From contig NZ_VEBK01000018.1 in assembly GCF_007676755.1 (NCBI RefSeq), forward strand, positions 1 through 57,714: a stretch of 57,714 nt of DNA, written 5' to 3'. This document shows positions 53,705 to 57,714 of the stretch, piece by piece; the first letter of the stretch is position 1; each line of letters opens with the position of its first letter. The DNA is from Bacillus sp. FJAT-22090. GTDB taxonomy: Bacteria > Bacillota > Bacilli > Bacillales_A > Planococcaceae. A program made the translations under genes and the position numbers. The notes beneath the pieces were generated by a model that was not told the origin of the DNA, did not search any database, and was given only the letters and a program-made list of their open reading frames with translations.

Positions 53705-54826
53705 CTAATTTAACAAATCTAATACATCGTAGTTATAATATTCAATGTTACGTTTTTGGCTAGTATCCTTGAAAATTAATCCTAGCTCATCTAACTCATT
53801 TAATACATTGCGGGCTGTTGAGGCTGCAATGTTGAAACGGGCAGAGACTTGAACAGCTGTTGTATTGGGTTCTCTAAAAGTAAATAAGTATACATCCTTT
53901 TGAATTGATCTTTCACATTTCTTAAGACCTACAGTTGCAACTAATTCTGCACGATCAAGTAGGTCAGTCAACTTATCAACCATTCGATCAGAAGCATTTA
54001 AAAAGAATTTTAACCAGCTACTCCAGTCTGGTTTTTGACCTCTGACTCCATTCAACAAATGATAATAACGTGAACGCTGCTTTTCTAACTCTTCACTTAC
54101 AAAGAAAATGGGACTAGAAACGAGTTTAGATTGAACCATATATAGTGTTAATAAAATGCGCCCTAGACGACCATTTCCATCCAAGAATGGATGAATGGAT
54201 TCAAATTGAGCATGCAGTATGGCAACTTTCAAGAGTGGATGACTATCCTCATCTAAAATAATTTCATTTTTATTAAGATGTTCTACTGGCAGTTTTTCAC
54301 CGTAGGGATGCTTATTTGCAAAAGTTTCCCAGTTTTCCATGTACGATTCAATTTCATTTGCACCAACAGGAATATAAACGGCATCTTCTATTTTGTTCGT
54401 TGGTCCGATGAAGTTTTGAATTTTACGAAACTCCCCATTTGCAACGTTTGTACCGCGTGCACCCTCCATTAAATTACTGTGAAGTTCTAATATAAGGCGA
54501 GTTGTAATAGGGTAACCATTACGAATACGCTCATGTCCTGAAATCAAAGCTTGCTGATAATTGTTAACTTCAATATGCTCCCATTTAGGGTTTGCTTTAT
54601 GTGTCTGTTCAACCATATCTGTAAAGGTAACTTGAGTACCTTCAATACGGGTGGATTGAACGGATTCCTTTAATGCAAGTGTATTAATGAAATCACTTCT
54701 TAAAATAGAACGTTTAAACTTTTCATCTAGTCGACCAATTTTCCCTGATATATCAGCTAGTTTCATAAATAATTCATAGGCATCCGTTTGTTTGATCGAG
54801 ATAGGTAACTTTTTGACTCCTTGCAC
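53705..54826 (-). CDS. Fic family AMP-transferase-like protein with its own inhibitory motif
   Basis: 373 aa. An N-terminal Fic_N domain carries the inhibitory motif (S/T)xxxE(G/N) as Ser58 to Gly63 (STRIEG). The catalytic motif HPFLDGNGRLGR starts at residue 211/212. A C-terminal winged helix (VSARFNIAASTARNVLNEL) follows, so this is a class II Fic protein, predicted to AMPylate a target when Glu62 is displaced. GTG 54826 has GGAGG 17 nt upstream. An in-frame ATT at 54835 has ideal 8-nt spacing and may be the real start. Transcribed toward the Rpn gene. Confidence 0.88.
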   Translation of the reverse strand: MQGVKKLPISIKQTDAYELFMKLADISGKIGRLDEKFKRSILRSDFINTLALKESVQSTRIEGTQVTFTDMVEQTHKANPKWEHIEVNNYQQALISGHERIRNGYPITTRLILELHSNLMEGARGTNVANGEFRKIQNFIGPTNKIEDAVYIPVGANEIESYMENWETFANKHPYGEKLPVEHLNKNEIILDEDSHPLLKVAILHAQFESIHPFLDGNGRLGRILLTLYMVQSKLVSSPIFFVSEELEKQRSRYYHLLNGVRGQKPDWSSWLKFFLNASDRMVDKLTDLLDRAELVATVGLKKCERSIQKDVYLFTFREPNTTAVQVSARFNIAASTARNVLNELDELGLIFKDTSQKRNIEYYNYDVLDLLN

Positions 54827-54835
54827 TGCACTAAT

Positions 54836-55290
54836 ATTGTCCGCCTCCTAAAAATTAGATGTGAAAACAGTTAAAATTGATCTTATAATTATTAACATTA
54901 ACATGTTAAGAGTGAAATATACAATATGCACTCTTAAAAGTATGTTGTACTCTTAAATTAACTATTAACCACCTAACTAAGTGGACCAGTACAATTGATT
55001 GAAATTTTAAGGGTTAAATTGAAAGGAATAAAATAATTTCCCCATATGTAGGTACATATATTAATAGAAGAAAATCGAACTGTTTGAGAGCTTGTTATGT
55101 TATTACATATGAATTTATGTATAAGAGATACTAGTTATTCCCTATTTATTATTGTATCAACGAAAAATGCAAGGATATTTAAAGAGAACGATATGGAGGA
55201 ACTTGTGTAAATAGCAATGTCCCATTCGAAAAATTAATGAAACATACATGTAGAAGAAATTAGAGATAAAATGAGACCAACCTAACAATC
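54836..55290. other. Gap without genes upstream of Fic
   Basis: About 455 bp, AT-rich. Several short ATG frames exist, none with both length and a ribosome site. An inverted AACATTAACATGTTAA-like stretch near 54894-54907 could be an operator for the Fic gene. Confidence 0.45.
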
Positions 55291-55326
55291 AAGCCGATTT
55301 GTATGAAACATACAGATTGGCTTTTT
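55291..55326 (+). terminator. Orphan Rho-independent terminator
   Basis: A 15-bp stem AAGCCGATTTGTATG / CATACAGATTGGCTT (two wobble pairs) with an AAA loop is followed by TTT. No gene ends upstream on this strand. Confidence 0.75.
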
Positions 55327-55399
55327 AAAAACTATATCCACATTTTACTTAAAATCTCATCTATTCAATCAAAGTCCCTGATGGGTACCTACACGATTT

Positions 55400-55552
55400 T
55401 TATTAGGATTCGAGATAACTACATGCGATTCTAGAGTCAGAGTAGGAAGGCATAACGATATGCTTTTCATTGAAATGTATCATCCTATGTACCGAATTAG
55501 TTCAAAGGTGTTCTATGCATATTTTAAAGAAATTATGAGAAGTTTTTCCTAG
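55400..55552 (+). pseudogene. Duplicated 3' fragment of the unknown gene at 51499
   Basis: About 50 codons, open to a TAG at 55550, encode GFEITTCDSRVRVGRHNDML, EMYHPMYRIS and KVFYAYFKEIM. They match the end of the 51499 protein with only a few changes. The start of the gene is missing and the sequence before it is unrelated, so this is a partial, diverged duplication. Confidence 0.85.
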
Positions 55553-55599
55553 ATGTAAAGCTCTAAATCCTCTATGAAAATGAAATAAAATTAAAAAAA

Positions 55600-55626
55600 G
55601 ATGACTCCGATCATAGCGGAGTCATC
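55600..55626 (-). terminator. Terminator of the chemotaxis receptor gene
   Basis: A 10-bp stem GATGACTCCG / CGGAGTCATC with a 7-base loop. On the minus strand it is followed by TTTTTTTAA. Confidence 0.88.
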
Positions 55627-55664
55627 AGAATACATTTAGACCACAAAGTTCTACTATTAAAATC

Positions 55665-57359
55665 CTAGTTCAACTTAAACTGTCTAACAATCGCCTGTAA
55701 ATCTTCAGCCATTTTAGATAAACTATTAGCTGAAGCCGTGATTTCTTCCATAGAAGCAAGCTGTTCCTCTGAAGCGGAAGCGACATTTTGAGTGTTTTCA
55801 GCTGAGTATTGAGCGATAGAAGCCATTTCTTCTATAGATGCATTAACCTCTTCTGCGCTTGCGGACATTTCTTCTGAAATAGCGGATACTTCTTGAATTT
55901 GAGCGGTAACCTGTTCAATGGAGAGTAGAATCTTTTCAAAGCGTTCTCCTGTTTCATCTACGAGTTGTTTACCAGCAGCAACTTCTTTCGTGCCCACTTC
56001 CATCACTTGTATAGCTTTCGTTGTATCTTCTTGTGTCTGGGTGATTAATCCGGCGATTTGATCTGCAGATTCCTTGGATTGTTCAGCGAGTTTTCTCACC
56101 TCATCTGCAACAACCGCAAATCCTTTCCCATGTTCCCCAGCACGAGCAGCTTCAATCGCTGCATTTAGGGCCAAAAGATTTGTTTGATCAGCTATCCCAG
56201 TTATAACGCCAATTATATTGCCGATTTCTTTAGAAAGCTCACCTAACTTTTTTATGCCTATAGCAGAATCTGAAACAGCAGCGTCAATCTTGTTCATTTG
56301 ATGAATCATTTGTTGAAGGGATTCATTTCCTAAATTTGCTTCTTTATTTGTTTCGATTGCTGATTCTGACACAGAGGAAGAGGTTTCCGCAACTTGTTGG
56401 ATTCCAGTTGCCATTTCTTTCATCGCTGAAGAAGATTCATTGGCTCCTACCACTTGTGTCTCTGATCCACTTGCAATATCCTGAATGGACGTTGCAATCT
56501 GTTCAGTCGCAAGAGAAGTTTGTTCAGCGCTTGCCGTCAACTCTTCAGCAGATGACGCGACATGCTCGGCATTTGTGCTAACTTGCTCAATGACCATTCG
56601 AAGGTTTTTAGCCATGAGATTAAAGGAATCGACCAAGTCGCCAACTTCATCTTTATTTTTAACCGATACTTTATTCACAGTAAGGTCTCCATCAGCCATC
56701 CTTTTTGCAGAGGTTGCTAATAAGACGATAGGCTTAGAAATTAGCCTTCCTATAAATAGTGCAATAGCAATTCCTATCAATACGGACACTATACCAATAA
56801 TTAAAACAAGAAGGGTAATGCTTTGAACTTTTTCTTTGTTTGCAACATTCCCTTTTTCTAATAGGTTATTCTGAAACTCTGAAAGTTTAGTTACCTCAGC
56901 ATCTAATTTACCTACTATATCCCTTCCCTCTGTAGAGACTAGTGCTTCATATTCCTTGTTTTGCTGTTGCTTTTTAAGGTCAAATACTTTCTCTGAGAAC
57001 TGAAGATATTCATCATGGGCCTGATTAATACCCTCCAACATTTTAATTGCTTCCGGTAATTTAAATTTTGGAAGTAATAAACTATAGGCTTCTTTATAGT
57101 CCGAAGCTGCATGTGTATGGTCTTGAAAAGCTTTGTCATCCCCTACAATTAAATATCCACGCATGGCGATCATCTCTTGTTTAACCGCCACTTGTAATTC
57201 CCTTATTTCGACTGCTTTCATTGCCTTATCTTGCAATAGGTCTGTATACGAATCGTCTAACTTTGTGATTTGTATGTAACTAATACTAATTGTAATAAGT
57301 AGCAATAGTAGAACCGCAGAAAATCCCCCTAGCAATTTTTTGTTAATTGTCCAATTCAC
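55665..57359 (-). CDS. Methyl-accepting chemotaxis protein
   Basis: About 564 aa. The topology is an N-terminal membrane span ([19 protein letters not shown]), an extracellular four-helix-bundle MCP domain (residues about 35-180), a second span ([20 protein letters not shown]), a HAMP domain, and a long coiled-coil signalling domain with the conserved hairpin tip ([40 protein letters not shown]). GTG 57359 is 6-8 nt after GAGGTG; an upstream GTG (57368) overlaps that site. It senses an unknown small ligand and controls CheA. Its presence suggests a motile organism. Confidence 0.95.
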   Translation of the reverse strand: MNWTINKKLLGGFSAVLLLLLITISISYIQITKLDDSYTDLLQDKAMKAVEIRELQVAVKQEMIAMRGYLIVGDDKAFQDHTHAASDYKEAYSLLLPKFKLPEAIKMLEGINQAHDEYLQFSEKVFDLKKQQQNKEYEALVSTEGRDIVGKLDAEVTKLSEFQNNLLEKGNVANKEKVQSITLLVLIIGIVSVLIGIAIALFIGRLISKPIVLLATSAKRMADGDLTVNKVSVKNKDEVGDLVDSFNLMAKNLRMVIEQVSTNAEHVASSAEELTASAEQTSLATEQIATSIQDIASGSETQVVGANESSSAMKEMATGIQQVAETSSSVSESAIETNKEANLGNESLQQMIHQMNKIDAAVSDSAIGIKKLGELSKEIGNIIGVITGIADQTNLLALNAAIEAARAGEHGKGFAVVADEVRKLAEQSKESADQIAGLITQTQEDTTKAIQVMEVGTKEVAAGKQLVDETGERFEKILLSIEQVTAQIQEVSAISEEMSASAEEVNASIEEMASIAQYSAENTQNVASASEEQLASMEEITASANSLSKMAEDLQAIVRQFKLN

Positions 57360-57689
57360 TAAAAACACCTCGATATGCTTTATATTTAATTTGTTCCTTA
57401 AAACAAAGTTGTAAAAGAAGATAAAAATAATATTTTAATACTAGTAATAGATTCCTGATGATAAAGAGATGGGTGTAATTACAAACTACTATCCAAAAGT
57501 AATCATTTTTAGGTTCATTTTACTATATGATTATAGGAGAAACTTCACTATTGAGCAAGTAATTATTATGTCCCTACTATGTTAAATAGATAGACAACAA
57601 AGTTAAAAACCATTGTTTTCATGGTAAATAAGAAGTACCAATCACAGAACTTCCAAAATACCCACTCACACCAAAAGGAGCTGAAAACA
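57360..57689. other. Gap before an unidentified gene at the window end
   Basis: 330 bp, AT-rich. CCATTGTTTTC (57612-57622) and GAAAACAATGG (57683-57693) are inverted and lie across the start of the next frame, as seen near insertion-sequence ends or in an autoregulated leader. No other feature is visible. Confidence 0.45.
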
Positions 57690-57714
57690 ATGGTTCTATC
57701 TACATTTAACCATA
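57690..57714 (+). CDS. Start of an unidentified gene, cut by the window end
   Basis: ATG 57690 lies 8 nt after AAAGGAG. Only eight codons (MVLSTFNH) are in the window. It could be a transposase, given the inverted repeat around its start, but the family cannot be told. Confidence 0.4.

Noticed and set aside
1-57714. tRNA, rRNA or replication origin
   Set aside because: I saw no CCA-ended cloverleaf, rRNA segment or DnaA-box cluster on reading both strands; a covariance search (tRNAscan, Rfam) would settle this.

Overview
The window is low-GC Gram-positive DNA. It has strong AGGAGG-type ribosome binding sites, TTG/GTG starts, sigma-A-like promoters, SbsC-type S-layer genes and LutABC, which point to Bacillales, probably the Planococcaceae/Caryophanaceae side (Psychrobacillus, Sporosarcina or Lysinibacillus relatives). 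The genus cannot be fixed from sequence alone. I see no rRNA or tRNA gene, no CRISPR array and no replication origin.

Bases 1-19200 are a sugar-catabolism block, nearly all on the + strand. After a NERD-domain gene come fucU (mutarotase), a DeoR-type repressor, a ribose-type ABC importer (ATPase, permease, binding lipoprotein), a Gfo/Idh oxidoreductase, fucA, a rhamnulokinase/fuculokinase, fucI, an AraB-type ribulokinase, a bifunctional aldolase/short-chain dehydrogenase (RhaEW type), lutABC and a ROK fructokinase. Together they can import and epimerise L-fucose, isomerise, phosphorylate and cleave it to DHAP and L-lactaldehyde, oxidise lactaldehyde to lactate, and oxidise lactate to pyruvate. 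FucI plus AraB would also allow D-arabinose to reach D-ribulose-5-phosphate. The gaps of this block hold arrays of short repeats on a near-perfect 21-bp lattice with two unrelated cores (GAGTTCCCCAAA and CCGMTCCTAA).

Bases 19200-33000 hold two SbsC-like S-layer genes. The first has a short leader ORF that overlaps its start codon. Between and after them lies a junkyard of mobile DNA: Rpn nuclease relics, two copies of a Y1 (HUH) transposase relic, an apparently intact group II intron with its reverse transcriptase, a comM-like AAA gene, a type I holin-like toxin with a candidate antisense RNA, and IS3 and IS1380 remnants. A dispersed module of about 110 bp (TAATCTGGGGTACC... ending in a strong Rho-independent terminator) recurs about eight times from 22.8 kb onward.

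Bases 33000-44200 carry a divergent LysR regulator and an operon of a CapA-like protein, a five-gene dipeptide/oligopeptide ABC importer, a serine beta-lactamase-like hydrolase and an M20 metallopeptidase. This looks like a peptide scavenging or wall/capsule peptide module.

Bases 44200-57714 mix relics (carbamoylase, RloB, AAA-4/AlbA fragments, tandem repeats of 117-141 bp) with a recent IS4-type insertion bearing a perfect 9-bp target duplication. Functional-looking genes here are an NCS1 permease plus creatininase pair, a PD-(D/E)XK-type gene broken by one in-frame TAA, an unknown gene whose 3' end is duplicated 3.4 kb away, an intact Rpn gene, a Fic protein and a chemotaxis receptor. The last bases start another, unidentified gene.
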